Shown: positions 50,646 through 59,078 of the stretch, piece by piece
Layout of the letters: every line of letters begins with the position of its first letter
Numbering within the stretch: position 1 is the stretch's first letter
Origin: a virus
Direction: 5' to 3' (one strand)
Virus record (IMG/VR): IMGVR_UViG_3300032893_000017
Location: 1-64,000 of that record
DNA: 64,000 bases
Notes under the pieces: generated by a model
Database searches by the model: none
What the model was told of the DNA's origin: nothing
Seen by the model: the letters and a program-made list of their open reading frames with translations, nothing else
Made by a program: the position numbers and the translations under genes

Positions 50646-50931
50646 AATATTTCTTAATATTTAATAATTTATTTTTTAGAGTAACTACTTTTAATTCTAA
50701 TTGATCTCCGGAATCTTTATACACTTCTTTCAATATCATTTCACTTTTATTTTTAGCATCTAATATCTCTGTATCTGACATCTTTTTCATCTCTTCTGGA
50801 CTTTTATAAAATGCTCCTAACATCATTCCAGTTATAGATAGCATTCTAAACTTTCTAGCTGATTCAATACCTTCCAAACCTTCCATCAACAAATCAAAAT
50901 CTTCTTTAGTAAAATTTAAATCACCTGCCAT
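50638..50931 (-). CDS. small helical protein of the ParM-like cassette
   Basis: The start is placed at ATG 50931 (MAGDLNFTKEDFDLL) with AAGGA upstream, giving 97 residues; a longer reading to 50958 lies inside the ATPase gene. It is helical, with SITGMMLGAFYKSPEEMKKM. It may partner the ATPase. No family is recognised. Confidence 0.65.
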   Translation of the reverse strand: MAGDLNFTKEDFDLLMEGLEGIESARKFRMLSITGMMLGAFYKSPEEMKKMSDTEILDAKNKSEMILKEVYKDSGDQLELKVVTLKNKLLNIKKYFG

Positions 50932-50932
50932 A

Positions 50933-51982
50933 TTAAAGTCCTTTTTTATTCCATACAAACTTTCTCATAAGCAATTTTATTATTCCTCTAGCATTACTAA
51001 AAACTGGATCCTCAATTACTTCTAGAGTAGAAAAAAGCTTTTTCATTGTTTCTCCAAACAAATAAGTTCCACCACCTGTATACAAAATCTTATCAGGAGT
51101 ATAATCTCCAAAATCTTCCATTATCTTATTTTTCAAATTCTCTAATATCTTTACCAAGGCATCTTGAACAAGATAACTTAAATCTATATTCACTCCATTC
51201 TTATTTATTGATTTATTGTGCTGGATTATATCTTCTATCTCTAAAGTTGTTTTTTTTATATTGTATTGTCTATATAATTGCTCTTTAACATATTTATAGA
51301 ATTTTTCTGTTCCTACTTCATAAGCATAGTTCTTAAGAATTCCTAATTGATTTATCAATAATGTATTTGTTGTCTTTCTCCCTGTTCCAACAATTAAGTA
51401 TTGCAATTTTACTTTCTCTTTAATGATATCAAACTTATTGTCTATACAGCTATCCATTAGTGATACCCACTCTTGGTACCATATACCTACTTTTACTATT
51501 TCAAATTTCTTTGTTGAAACTATTTTTCCAGCAGTATTATAAAAATCAACTGTCCATTTCTTTTTAAGTATATTTCTTATTTCTTCTTCTTTATGTATAT
51601 TATCTGCTGTTAGATCTAACCCTACTATTATTTCTTCATTCTCGTCTTTAACAAATCTAGCAACAGAAATTAAAGTATAATTTATACTATGCTCCAGATA
51701 TACTTCATCTACAGTAGCATATTGAATTTCTTCTGGAGGAAATAATTTATCACAACTTTCTCCATAAGCAATTGGTCTTCCTTTATTTATTGCTGCTATT
51801 ATATCATCGTCTTTTATCCAATTTAATGTTGGTGAATATTTTAAGTATCTAAAATCCACATTTGCATATTTAGCATCAAATCTTTTTCTTTCTAATTTAT
51901 CATTCAAATTTTTGCTCTTACAATTCTCATTATAATAAATAGATTTTATTCCATCTCGACCACAGTCTACAGCAATTAACAT
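50933..51982 (-). CDS. ParM/Alp-like actin-family ATPase
   Basis: A 349-residue protein with the actin-superfamily nucleotide motifs in order: phosphate 1 (AVDCGRDGIKS, 3-13), phosphate 2 (LIVGTGRKTTNT), and adenosine (ILYTGGGTYLFG near the end). Such proteins polymerise to segregate plasmids or to position phage DNA and heads. Two small genes follow closely and could be the DNA adaptor. It may mean the phage is maintained as a plasmid, or has a cytoskeleton used during infection. Confidence 0.8.
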   Translation of the reverse strand: MLIAVDCGRDGIKSIYYNENCKSKNLNDKLERKRFDAKYANVDFRYLKYSPTLNWIKDDDIIAAINKGRPIAYGESCDKLFPPEEIQYATVDEVYLEHSINYTLISVARFVKDENEEIIVGLDLTADNIHKEEEIRNILKKKWTVDFYNTAGKIVSTKKFEIVKVGIWYQEWVSLMDSCIDNKFDIIKEKVKLQYLIVGTGRKTTNTLLINQLGILKNYAYEVGTEKFYKYVKEQLYRQYNIKKTTLEIEDIIQHNKSINKNGVNIDLSYLVQDALVKILENLKNKIMEDFGDYTPDKILYTGGGTYLFGETMKKLFSTLEVIEDPVFSNARGIIKLLMRKFVWNKKGL

Positions 51983-52257
51983 TTTCTTTCTCTCCTTATC
52001 TTAACTAACAAATCAATATTGTTTCCACAATTATCACATTCAATTTGTTTATCTAATTTATCCTTATCTAGTAAATTTCCTATCTCAGTATAGGATAAAT
52101 CCAAAATTACTTTATGATTTTCTGTTTTCTCAAAAAGTCTACATTCTTTCTGTGTAAGTAAACTACATGCTTTTCCACAAATAGTGCTTTCAATATTTGT
52201 GCAAATTCCATTTATTTCTTTTTCCCATTTACAATCATAGGATTTCATTTTAGCCAT
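51976..52257 (-). CDS. small cysteine-rich protein
   Basis: Ninety-three residues with C-x2-C (CDNCGNN, near the C-terminus) and several earlier cysteines (ICTNIESTICGKACSLLTQK). It probably binds metal. It is read from TAGGAGAAT and overlaps the ATPase start by a few bases. The function is unknown. Confidence 0.7.
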   Translation of the reverse strand: MAKMKSYDCKWEKEINGICTNIESTICGKACSLLTQKECRLFEKTENHKVILDLSYTEIGNLLDKDKLDKQIECDNCGNNIDLLVKIRRERKC

Positions 52258-52274
52258 TTTATTCTCCTATTTAT

Positions 52275-52709
52275 TTAAAATAAAATCTTTTTTAATTTAT
52301 CTTCTATCTTCGGAAAAGTTTTTAATATTAAATCTTTATATTCTTTGCTTGTTTCTTTTAGTTTATTTTTCATAATAAGTTCAACATCATTTTTATATTT
52401 TTCTGGAACTTTAAAGCTGAATGTACAATAAGTAGAATCAAAATCATCATCTATTCTACTTATACAATTTTCTTGATTCTCAATCTCATTTGCTTGACAT
52501 GCAGGACAATCACATTCTGCTTTTGCTGCTTCCCAGCATTCTCTATTCCCACCACCCATTCTACTATAAACTTTAATTGTCTTTTCATCTTCACTCACAA
52601 AACAATCTCTGAATCTTGGAAAACTATCAGGGTGATTTTCAAATAATGTAGGATAAATTAAAAATGTAGCTATATTAGCTCCAAAAAGCATATTATACAT
52701 ATTTCCCAT
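52275..52709 (-). CDS. conserved phage protein of unknown function (FRDC...GGGNRE family)
   Basis: A 144-residue protein that I recognise as a widespread phage family: MGNMYNMLFG at the start, FPRFRDCFV, VYSRMGGGNREC, then DDDFDSTYCTFSFKVPE. Members occur in many phages and metagenomes. No enzyme role is known to me. A CDCPACQ cluster in the middle may be specific to this member. It follows the large terminase and a promoter. Confidence 0.8.
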   Translation of the reverse strand: MGNMYNMLFGANIATFLIYPTLFENHPDSFPRFRDCFVSEDEKTIKVYSRMGGGNRECWEAAKAECDCPACQANEIENQENCISRIDDDFDSTYCTFSFKVPEKYKNDVELIMKNKLKETSKEYKDLILKTFPKIEDKLKKILF

Positions 52710-52726
52710 TTTTATTCTCCTATTTA

Positions 52727-52755
52727 ATTATATAACCTTTATTAACAATTTGTAA
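52727..52755 (-). promoter_or_regulatory. promoter after the terminase gene
   Basis: TTACAA (52755-52750), 17-base spacer, TATAAT (52732-52727). The wider TTGTTACAAA and TATATAATTA blocks match the ssb promoter at 61978-62006, which suggests a shared class of phage promoter. Confidence 0.65.
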
Positions 52756-52764
52756 CAAGAAATT

Positions 52765-54696
52765 TTAATTATTATCAAGTCCATGGATATTTTTGTAAAC
52801 ATCCTCCAATAAATCCTCATTAAAATTCTTCTCTGTATTATGTATAACTCCAGGGATTCTATCACTTATTGTATTAATCAATTTCTGGAATCCAATAAGG
52901 GAATAATTACAAGCATGTAAATAATGATCTGCTCCTGTCTTTCCTACTATTTCATATATTGCACCTGTAGTTTCATCTTCAAACTTTTCTATAACAATAT
53001 TGCTTCCATGCTTTATGAATTCTTCTATTTCTGGATCTAGTCTGGGTAATTCGAATCTCCTCTCTGCAAATTCTTGCAATACTGTTTTTATTGTTGATAG
53101 TCTGCTTACAGTTACTACTCTTGCAGCCTCATTCCATTTTGGTATTATCAATTTCATTTTTCTTCTTTGCTTTTCATTCTCTCCTGTATCATAAAAACAT
53201 CCATAACTCTTTGTTGGAAACCTTCTAGCTAAATAACTATTTCTATCTATTCCTATTCCATTAGCATCATTTATAATTATCTTAGCATTAAAAAATTCTG
53301 CTATCTGTTCCACTCTTTTTACATGATCTGTTTGGATACCTGGAAACCCATAAAGCTTTAATGAGGAGGAATCTATTCTTTCTATATAAAATATTTTTGC
53401 TTTATTCCTGTCTGTAAAACTTCTGCACATACAAACAACCCAACTAACAACACCCCAATCCACTCCTATACTAACATTTCTCATTCCACCTATTTTCTGA
53501 TATTGATTAACAAAAGATAAATCTATACATTGTTCAAATATGTCTCTGCTTACTTCTGAATCCTTTGTAACATAAGCAACTCCGACTACCTCATTGAAGA
53601 ATTGATTTATAAATCTAAATGTATGATATTTATAAGTTATCTCTTTCCCTGTTTTCCAGGGAAGCATAAAATATGAAACTCTATAAGAACTTTTTATGGG
53701 TATTAAACTTTCTTTTCTTGCTATCCATCTAGAGGATTTTAAATAATGTTCACTTACTTTATTTATATAAGTCCCACAGTGTTTGCAACCTATATATACT
53801 TTATCCAATTTTTTATTGTAGTTCTCTGTTCCTATATCATTTGGACTACTTATCTCAAAGAAATTAATAAGATTATCTGGAAATGTCATTATTTGTTCTC
53901 TTTTACATTTTGGACAAGTTATATGCCATTCAAATTGACATCCTCTATTAAACATCAAATCAATTCCACTTCCTGGAAACTTTGGAGTAGATATTCTTGT
54001 TCTCCTACCCATTTCACTATGCGAAGTTGATTCTGAAAATATTTCTTCTATTTGTGGATTCTGTGTTTCATATTCATCAAAAGTTAATTTATCTGAACTA
54101 GGTCCTCTTCCTTGATAGTCTGTCCAGCTAGAATCTATTGTATAAAAACTTCCATTTTTAAATTCCTTAGATCTTAAATTAAAAGGTCTAACTACATTCT
54201 CTACAATTTTTGGGCTTTGTTCTATTGCTGGACTTATTTTTTCTTTTGATATTTGATTTGCTAATCCTGCTGTTGGAAATATATGTCTGATATTTGTAAA
54301 TGGTCTACTTACACAAAGATATATATTTTCATTTATCTCGGATTCTGTAAATTCGCTCTGTCTGCATTTTATACACGTCTTCTCTTTTGCAACATCATTT
54401 ATATATTGTCTCAAATAAACTCTTGGAGCTTTTTTTAATTTTTCGTCTTTCTCTCCAAGCATCATTGCTACTTGAGCATCTTCATAACTAAATGGTCTTC
54501 CTTGTATTATTCTATTTTCACTTATCCATTTTTGAACATCGCTTATTCCCTTTTTAAAATTAAGATAAAAAGAAATTTGCTTTCTCATGCTATCAAAGAT
54601 TTCGTATTCAGCTTCTTTTGTTTTATTTTCATATTCTAAAAGTCCCTGAATATCTGAAATTACTTTAGATACTTGATTCTTAGATATTTCTTTCAT
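52765..54696 (-). CDS. terL: terminase large subunit
   Basis: A 643-residue GpA-like large terminase. The ATPase half has CRQSEFTESE (111-120), the position of the phosphate loop in this family, and KLTFDEYETQNP (203-214) as Walker B. A zinc ribbon (CPKC 261-264, CKHCG 304-308) lies between ATPase and nuclease. The RNase-H-like nuclease follows (SIGVDWGVVSWVV), ending GADHYLHACNYSLIGF. It packages DNA through the portal. It overlaps the probable small subunit by 4 bases. Confidence 0.88.
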   Translation of the reverse strand: MKEISKNQVSKVISDIQGLLEYENKTKEAEYEIFDSMRKQISFYLNFKKGISDVQKWISENRIIQGRPFSYEDAQVAMMLGEKDEKLKKAPRVYLRQYINDVAKEKTCIKCRQSEFTESEINENIYLCVSRPFTNIRHIFPTAGLANQISKEKISPAIEQSPKIVENVVRPFNLRSKEFKNGSFYTIDSSWTDYQGRGPSSDKLTFDEYETQNPQIEEIFSESTSHSEMGRRTRISTPKFPGSGIDLMFNRGCQFEWHITCPKCKREQIMTFPDNLINFFEISSPNDIGTENYNKKLDKVYIGCKHCGTYINKVSEHYLKSSRWIARKESLIPIKSSYRVSYFMLPWKTGKEITYKYHTFRFINQFFNEVVGVAYVTKDSEVSRDIFEQCIDLSFVNQYQKIGGMRNVSIGVDWGVVSWVVCMCRSFTDRNKAKIFYIERIDSSSLKLYGFPGIQTDHVKRVEQIAEFFNAKIIINDANGIGIDRNSYLARRFPTKSYGCFYDTGENEKQRRKMKLIIPKWNEAARVVTVSRLSTIKTVLQEFAERRFELPRLDPEIEEFIKHGSNIVIEKFEDETTGAIYEIVGKTGADHYLHACNYSLIGFQKLINTISDRIPGVIHNTEKNFNEDLLEDVYKNIHGLDNN

Positions 54697-55403
54697 TTTC
54701 TCTCGTCGTGTTCTTTTTTTGTCTCTAATATAATTAGCTGAAGATCATCAGCAATTTGCTGTAATAACACATCATCTTTAATTCTTTTAATTAAAACATT
54801 TTTAAACTTTAAAAACATTGTTTCAACTGCATCTCTTGAAAATACTACTTTAGGTGAATAAACTATATCATGGTGAGTTTTTTTCAACTGCATTAAACAA
54901 GATAATATTCCATCTCTTCCTACTAACAGCCATGGTTTCTTTTTTATTTCTCTATCTGAATAATTCTCAAGAACATATCTAAAATATGCTAGTATTACTT
55001 TTATTTCATCTTCTAAAGTTTCTAACTTCTCTCTAGGAAGTTGCTCCATTTGTTCTATTTCGTTTTTAAATAATTTTAAATTCTCTTTTCTTAGAATTCC
55101 AAATTGTTGATATAATTGAATCTCTTTTTCAACTTTTTTTTGAGGAGTATGTTTACCAAAATGTTTACCACAAAATAATTTACCTCTTATTGCTTCTTTT
55201 GAACATTGCTGATTTTTTTCTCCTACTTTTAAAATTGCCTGACATCTTATCCCTATACCTTTTTTATTAGATAATAATTTTTCCCATTTCATATTCTGCA
55301 ATCTATAGATTATTTGTTCTTTAGATTGTTTATTATTCTCTAGTAGTTCATCAAATTCTTTTTCTTTTTGTTGAATCTTTTTTTTATTGTTTTTATCTGT
55401 CAT
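54693..55403 (-). CDS. probable terminase small subunit
   Basis: A 236-residue protein. A basic, helical N-terminus is followed by a cysteine/histidine motif C..I......CSKEAIRGKLFCGKHFGKHT, which occurs in phage terminase-small or packaging-associated proteins. The C-terminal half is helical. The direct 4-base overlap with the large subunit supports packaging. I am less sure of the family than of the position. Confidence 0.6.
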   Translation of the reverse strand: MTDKNNKKKIQQKEKEFDELLENNKQSKEQIIYRLQNMKWEKLLSNKKGIGIRCQAILKVGEKNQQCSKEAIRGKLFCGKHFGKHTPQKKVEKEIQLYQQFGILRKENLKLFKNEIEQMEQLPREKLETLEDEIKVILAYFRYVLENYSDREIKKKPWLLVGRDGILSCLMQLKKTHHDIVYSPKVVFSRDAVETMFLKFKNVLIKRIKDDVLLQQIADDLQLIILETKKEHDERK

Positions 55404-55690
55404 TTCTCTTTTCTTTCTATAGTTAATGTATAGAACTCTCTATTTTCAATTTTATCTACATTGTTATATATCGTTTTATAACATTTTTTATCATCACTTG
55501 AATTTTGTATAAAATAGATATACTTCTTAGCTGAGTTAGTAACAATATCAAACATTTCATTATCAATATAAATATGTCCCAAATAAACCCATTTTATTTT
55601 TTTACTGGATTCCAATGTAGGTTTCTCAGAAGATTGTATTTTAATAAATATATTATTTCTATTTATTTTCATTTTTTGTTTTCTAACCAA
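55400..55690 (-). CDS. hypothetical protein, paralogue of 45226-45543
   Basis: A 96-residue beta-rich protein (NNIFIKIQSSEKPT, IKWVYLGHIYIDNEMFDI, TNSAKKYIYF). The same track of strands occurs in the protein at 45226-45543. An alternative start is Met7 (MKINRNN). The function is unknown. Confidence 0.68.
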   Translation of the reverse strand: MVRKQKMKINRNNIFIKIQSSEKPTLESSKKIKWVYLGHIYIDNEMFDIVTNSAKKYIYFIQNSSDDKKCYKTIYNNVDKIENREFYTLTIERKEK

Positions 55691-55935
55691 AGAACATAAT
55701 GAGGGATAAAATCAACAATACATTTCAAACCTGCTTTTTCTTGAATGTAAGCATCTTGTCCTGTTTCTTTTTTGTACTGTTCTCTTTTATCCTGACTGTC
55801 TTTTGTTATTTTTTCAAAAATACAATCGGTAACATTACATCCTTTAATTTTATCTTTGCATACATATTCTTCTAGACTTTCATTGTTGTTTATTTTTATC
55901 ATATTTTTGCATTTTAATTTCTTCTTCTCTGTCAT
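55669..55935 (-). CDS. small cysteine-containing protein
   Basis: Eighty-eight residues with four cysteines around CKDKIKGCNVTDCIF, then a helix and a C-terminal CIVDFIPHYVLWLEN. It has an AAAGGAGT site. No family is recognised. Confidence 0.68.
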   Translation of the reverse strand: MTEKKKLKCKNMIKINNNESLEEYVCKDKIKGCNVTDCIFEKITKDSQDKREQYKKETGQDAYIQEKAGLKCIVDFIPHYVLWLENKK

Positions 55936-55938
55936 AAT

Positions 55939-56583
55939 TTACTCCTTTATTAATAAATTAAAATATGGTAACTTCTCAATATATTCACAAAATTGTGACC
56001 AATAGAACATTTTATGATTTTTCCTTGTATTATAAATATTTCTTAATACCTCATAATTTGCTGTCCAATGAGATTCTAAAAGATAACCAGATGGAAGATT
56101 AGCATCTATAAGTTCAAATAAAACTTTTATATCTCCAGCTTCATTTGGTAACTTATTATATTTTCTAATAAGCTCGTTTAGTTTATTCAACATTTCAGGC
56201 AATATATTTCTTTCAAAATCATCCTGAGTAACCTCGCCTTTAGTTAGACAGTGCATAGTAGACTCAGAATTTCTAACTGTTCCTATTTTAAAAGTATCCA
56301 TTTGAGCCCAAAACTTAATAGATCCTTTAATATCCATTGAAACTAAAATCTGTCTAAGAAACTTTCTCTCTGCTGAAGTCTTCAATAATTTTTTAATAAG
56401 CTTTTCATCTTCTTCGCCTATTTCACAATGATTAAAAGATTCCCATAATATAGGTTCAGTTGCTATTTGACTAGAATAATATTTGGATTGAATACTATCA
56501 CTTTTATCTTTTGATTTAAAACTATTCCTTATTCCCAGAATTGCTGGATACATATTATAGATAGCTATATTTTTTACCTGCAT
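55939..56583 (-). CDS. hypothetical protein
   Basis: A 214-residue helical protein (HCEIGEEDEKLIKKLLKTS, AERKFLRQILVSMDIKGS). The central IKFWAQMDTFKIGTVRNSES then THCLTKGEVTQ-like stretch matches a phage family that resembles thymidylate-synthase-complementing proteins, but the key RHR residues are not present. I therefore do not assign it. It has a good AGGAGG site. Confidence 0.65.
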   Translation of the reverse strand: MQVKNIAIYNMYPAILGIRNSFKSKDKSDSIQSKYYSSQIATEPILWESFNHCEIGEEDEKLIKKLLKTSAERKFLRQILVSMDIKGSIKFWAQMDTFKIGTVRNSESTMHCLTKGEVTQDDFERNILPEMLNKLNELIRKYNKLPNEAGDIKVLFELIDANLPSGYLLESHWTANYEVLRNIYNTRKNHKMFYWSQFCEYIEKLPYFNLLIKE

Positions 56584-56954
56584 ATTTCCTCCTGTATTTC
56601 CACGTTATGTTCTTCCTGTTCTGCAGCTTTAAAATGTTTCTTGGGATGTTCTCCTTTCATAAATTCTAACAACATTAAATTAGCTACATCTACTAGATAT
56701 TCTGTATTTCCTGTAAATAAGTATTCTTGTAATTTACTTTTTGCATATTTCACATAATTATATTTCTTTGCTTTTCCATATCTAAAAAATCCCATTATCA
56801 TTCTATTTTTCATAAGAGTTTCAAATTCAACAGACCAATTTTCTTTTAATATTTCTTTTAAAGATAAAGCTTTTAAATTATTTAATATTGATAATTCATT
56901 TTCTTTCATACTACATTTCCACTTCCATAAATTCTTATAAAATTCTCTTATCAT
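56574..56954 (-). CDS. hypothetical protein, probable partner of 55939-56583
   Basis: A 126-residue protein. The middle MIMGFFRYGKAKKYNYVKYA and the C-terminal EYLVDVANLMLLEFMKGEHPKK resemble the phage proteins seen beside nucleotide-metabolism genes (E-h-FRYG..K-x..Y). It overlaps the next gene by 10 bases and the 43-residue gene by 4. The function is unknown. Confidence 0.68.
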   Translation of the reverse strand: MIREFYKNLWKWKCSMKENELSILNNLKALSLKEILKENWSVEFETLMKNRMIMGFFRYGKAKKYNYVKYAKSKLQEYLFTGNTEYLVDVANLMLLEFMKGEHPKKHFKAAEQEEHNVEIQEEICR

Positions 56955-57082
56955 TTGCTTCTTTTAAATGTTGCTATAATAGGATTTTTCATCCATTCAT
57001 TTATTCTTTTATGAAAAGCATTTAAAGATTGAAATATTTCTATCCATTCTTTGTCTGTTTTAATGTTTTTCTTCTTCTTCAT
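56951..57082 (-). CDS. 43-residue microprotein
   Basis: The frame MKKKKNIKTDKEWIEIFQSL ends AFHKRINEWMKNPIIATFKR in a TGA that overlaps the next ATG (ATGA). It starts inside the end of the 172-residue gene with no strong ribosome site, so it is probably translated by coupling. Confidence 0.55.
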   Translation of the reverse strand: MKKKKNIKTDKEWIEIFQSLNAFHKRINEWMKNPIIATFKRSK

Positions 57083-57578
57083 ATTTTATAAACCCACAGT
57101 TTCTCATAATTCTTTCTTCATGCTCATCTAATAAAGGAAGATTATCTACTAAACAATAATATATATCTATATCTACTTGTTCGTTTAAGAGTTTATTATA
57201 TTCTTGTTGTTTTGTATCCCATTCTTCTTGAGTGGATACTATTCTAGTATCATTGATTTCTATTTTCTCTTCCTTTGCTTCTCCTACTGGAACAGCTTCT
57301 TCTTTTGATTCTGGCTTTTCGTCTTTCGGAATTTCTTTTACTTCTGTATCTTTTAATGTTGGATCTGCTAATTTATGAGTCTGTAACCAAAGACATAATT
57401 CTACAAAAGATTTATTGGCTCTTATTGCTCTAATTAAAACTTCCCTTGTTCTGTCTTTTGCATAAAAGAATTTTGAACTACATTTCCCCCAAGCAGGCAT
57501 TCCTTTAGCGTGTGCTTCTGCTTCCCTTCTGTCAAAAACTTCTAGCAATAAAGTAATAGATAAAAAATTCAATTTCAT
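57060..57578 (-). CDS. hypothetical protein with charged linker
   Basis: A 172-residue protein. The ordered N-terminal part has FDRREAEAHAKGMPAWGKCS and TREVLIRAIRANKSFVELCL, then a K/E/P-rich linker (about 80-115) and an acidic helical end. The N-terminal region may be an enzyme fragment or DNA-binding domain. No family is recognised. Confidence 0.68.
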   Translation of the reverse strand: MKLNFLSITLLLEVFDRREAEAHAKGMPAWGKCSSKFFYAKDRTREVLIRAIRANKSFVELCLWLQTHKLADPTLKDTEVKEIPKDEKPESKEEAVPVGEAKEEKIEINDTRIVSTQEEWDTKQQEYNKLLNEQVDIDIYYCLVDNLPLLDEHEERIMRNCGFIKYEEEEKH

Positions 57579-57596
57579 TTAAAACTCCTTATATAA

Positions 57597-58037
57597 TTAT
57601 TTTTGTAATTCATTAAATATATTTTTCTCTTTTACTAATTCAAATGTTTCTGGTTGCCATTTTTTCTTTCTTCCACATTTCAAAGATTCCTTAATTAAAT
57701 CATATCCTGAGTGTCCTTTAAATTTTATTTCTTCTTCTCTATTTATTTTATAAAACTCATGAGGATCCTTAATATTTATTGAAACAGCATACAATTCAAA
57801 CTCGTCTATAATCCTTACATTCTTTTCTTTATGAAACTTTTTGATTATTCCTATACATTCCATTTTTATTTTATCTTTTAATTTTTTATTATAATAATCT
57901 CTTATCTGCTCTCTTATGAACCTATCAAAAATCATTTCTTGCTTTGTTTTGCATTCTTTATACAGTTCAAAAATAGCTTTAATAAAAAGAGATACAAAAA
58001 TAACTACTAACATAAAAATCAAAAAATTATTTAACAT
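57597..58037 (-). CDS. hypothetical protein with N-terminal membrane helix
   Basis: A 146-residue protein. MLNNFLIFMLVVIFVSLFIK is a clear membrane helix, and the charged helical cytoplasmic part ends GHSGYDLIKESLKCGRKKKW. It is probably anchored in the host membrane. The function is unknown. Confidence 0.7.
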   Translation of the reverse strand: MLNNFLIFMLVVIFVSLFIKAIFELYKECKTKQEMIFDRFIREQIRDYYNKKLKDKIKMECIGIIKKFHKEKNVRIIDEFELYAVSINIKDPHEFYKINREEEIKFKGHSGYDLIKESLKCGRKKKWQPETFELVKEKNIFNELQK

Positions 58038-58049
58038 AATCTTATTTCC

Positions 58050-58457
58050 TTATACAAATTCTGGATTTTCATAAATATCTCCTATAATCTCTATTATTTC
58101 ATTTTCAAAATTCCCAAAAGCTAATCCATTTCTATAATCCTCACCAATTGTAATATAACAAGCCATATTTTCATCATAAGATATATATCCTGTCATAATA
58201 TAATCCAATTTATTTTTACAAGTTTCACATTTACAATTTGGTTTATTATATCTTTTTATAATATCACCCTCATAAATCTCTTTCCCATTTTTATCTTTTA
58301 ATCCGGTATATTGCATAAGTTCAAAATTTTCTTTTTTTAAATCATCATATTCATCCAAATCTAAAATATATAACCTTAATATTCTTAATAATTGAATATC
58401 AGAATACCACATAAATTTATCTATTTTATTCCAAGCACGAAATTTAATTTCTCTCAT
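58050..58457 (-). CDS. YopX-family protein
   Basis: A 135-residue protein with the full YopX signature: MREIKFRAWNKIDKFMWY at the start and ELMQYTGLKDKNGKEIYEGD in the middle, closing EIIGDIYENPE. A CKCETCKN zinc insertion follows the IYEGDIIKRYN segment. YopX proteins are widespread in phages and prophages of low-GC bacteria; their function is not known. Confidence 0.95.
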   Translation of the reverse strand: MREIKFRAWNKIDKFMWYSDIQLLRILRLYILDLDEYDDLKKENFELMQYTGLKDKNGKEIYEGDIIKRYNKPNCKCETCKNKLDYIMTGYISYDENMACYITIGEDYRNGLAFGNFENEIIEIIGDIYENPEFV

Positions 58458-58606
58458 ACCTCTTCCTTCTCAATAAAATCTATACATCCATATTCTTCAT
58501 AAATACATGGACTTAAAAATAATCTCCATCTCCATTTGCCCTTTATATGTCTTTGACATCTTTTGCAACGTTTACTTTTTTTACCATGACAATAAAATAT
58601 TATCAT
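58454..58606 (-). CDS. 50-residue basic Cys-rich microprotein
   Basis: The frame MIIFYCHGKKSKRCKRCQRH, then KWRWRLFLSPCIYEEYGC, has an AAAGGTG site, and its stop overlaps the YopX start by 4 bases. Cysteine pairs (CKRC) and a very basic start suggest a nucleic-acid-binding zinc knuckle. Confidence 0.65.
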   Translation of the reverse strand: MIIFYCHGKKSKRCKRCQRHIKGKWRWRLFLSPCIYEEYGCIDFIEKEEV

Positions 58607-58618
58607 TTTAATCACCTT

Positions 58619-58843
58619 TTATTTTTTAATATAAGCTAGCATTTCATTAATATTCTTTCTAAGAGTATTGTATATATGCCGGTTAAAAAGCCTCTCATTT
58701 ATATCAATAAAATTAACACAGAATCTTTCCATCTTTCCTTTATGATCACATTCTACTTGAAATTCTGATTTCTTTGAATCTTGTATTGGAACAATCTTTA
58801 ATGCTGGAAAATCTTTTCTTAGTCTTTCTATATATACATTCAT
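58619..58843 (-). CDS. small hypothetical protein
   Basis: Seventy-four residues: a beta pair (FPALKIVPIQDSKKSEFQVE) and a helical end (NRHIYNTLRKNINEMLAYI). No family is recognised. Confidence 0.68.
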   Translation of the reverse strand: MNVYIERLRKDFPALKIVPIQDSKKSEFQVECDHKGKMERFCVNFIDINERLFNRHIYNTLRKNINEMLAYIKK

Positions 58844-58844
58844 A

Positions 58845-59078
58845 TTATTTTCCTAACAAATCATTCATCTTCTGCTCTAAATTCTCCGTTACCCTGGAGG
58901 TTCCTATAATTTGTTCATCATATTTAATTTTGCATTTCAAATGAACAAATCCAGTAGGTAGATTTTTTGCTTCTATTGGAATATTTTGTTTTTCAACCTT
59001 ATTTCCTTCTTTATCTATTATAGTATAGATATCTGTAGGTAAAATGGGTTTCCAACAAACTGAACATTTATGATACAT
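58845..59078 (-). CDS. small zinc-knuckle protein
   Basis: I choose ATG 59078 (MYHKCSVCWKPILP) because AAAGGA is well spaced there. The result has 77 residues with CSVC and HLKC giving one zinc site, typical of a treble-clef knuckle. The function is unknown. Confidence 0.68.
   Translation of the reverse strand: MYHKCSVCWKPILPTDIYTIIDKEGNKVEKQNIPIEAKNLPTGFVHLKCKIKYDEQIIGTSRVTENLEQKMNDLLGK

Noticed and set aside
54735-54760. Third CUGAUGA-like core on the minus strand near 54750
   Set aside because: It is coding sequence of the probable small terminase, with no GAAA, stems or cleavage triplet.
55939-56583. Thymidylate-synthase-complementing protein
   Set aside because: Only a faint similarity; the RHR signature is absent.
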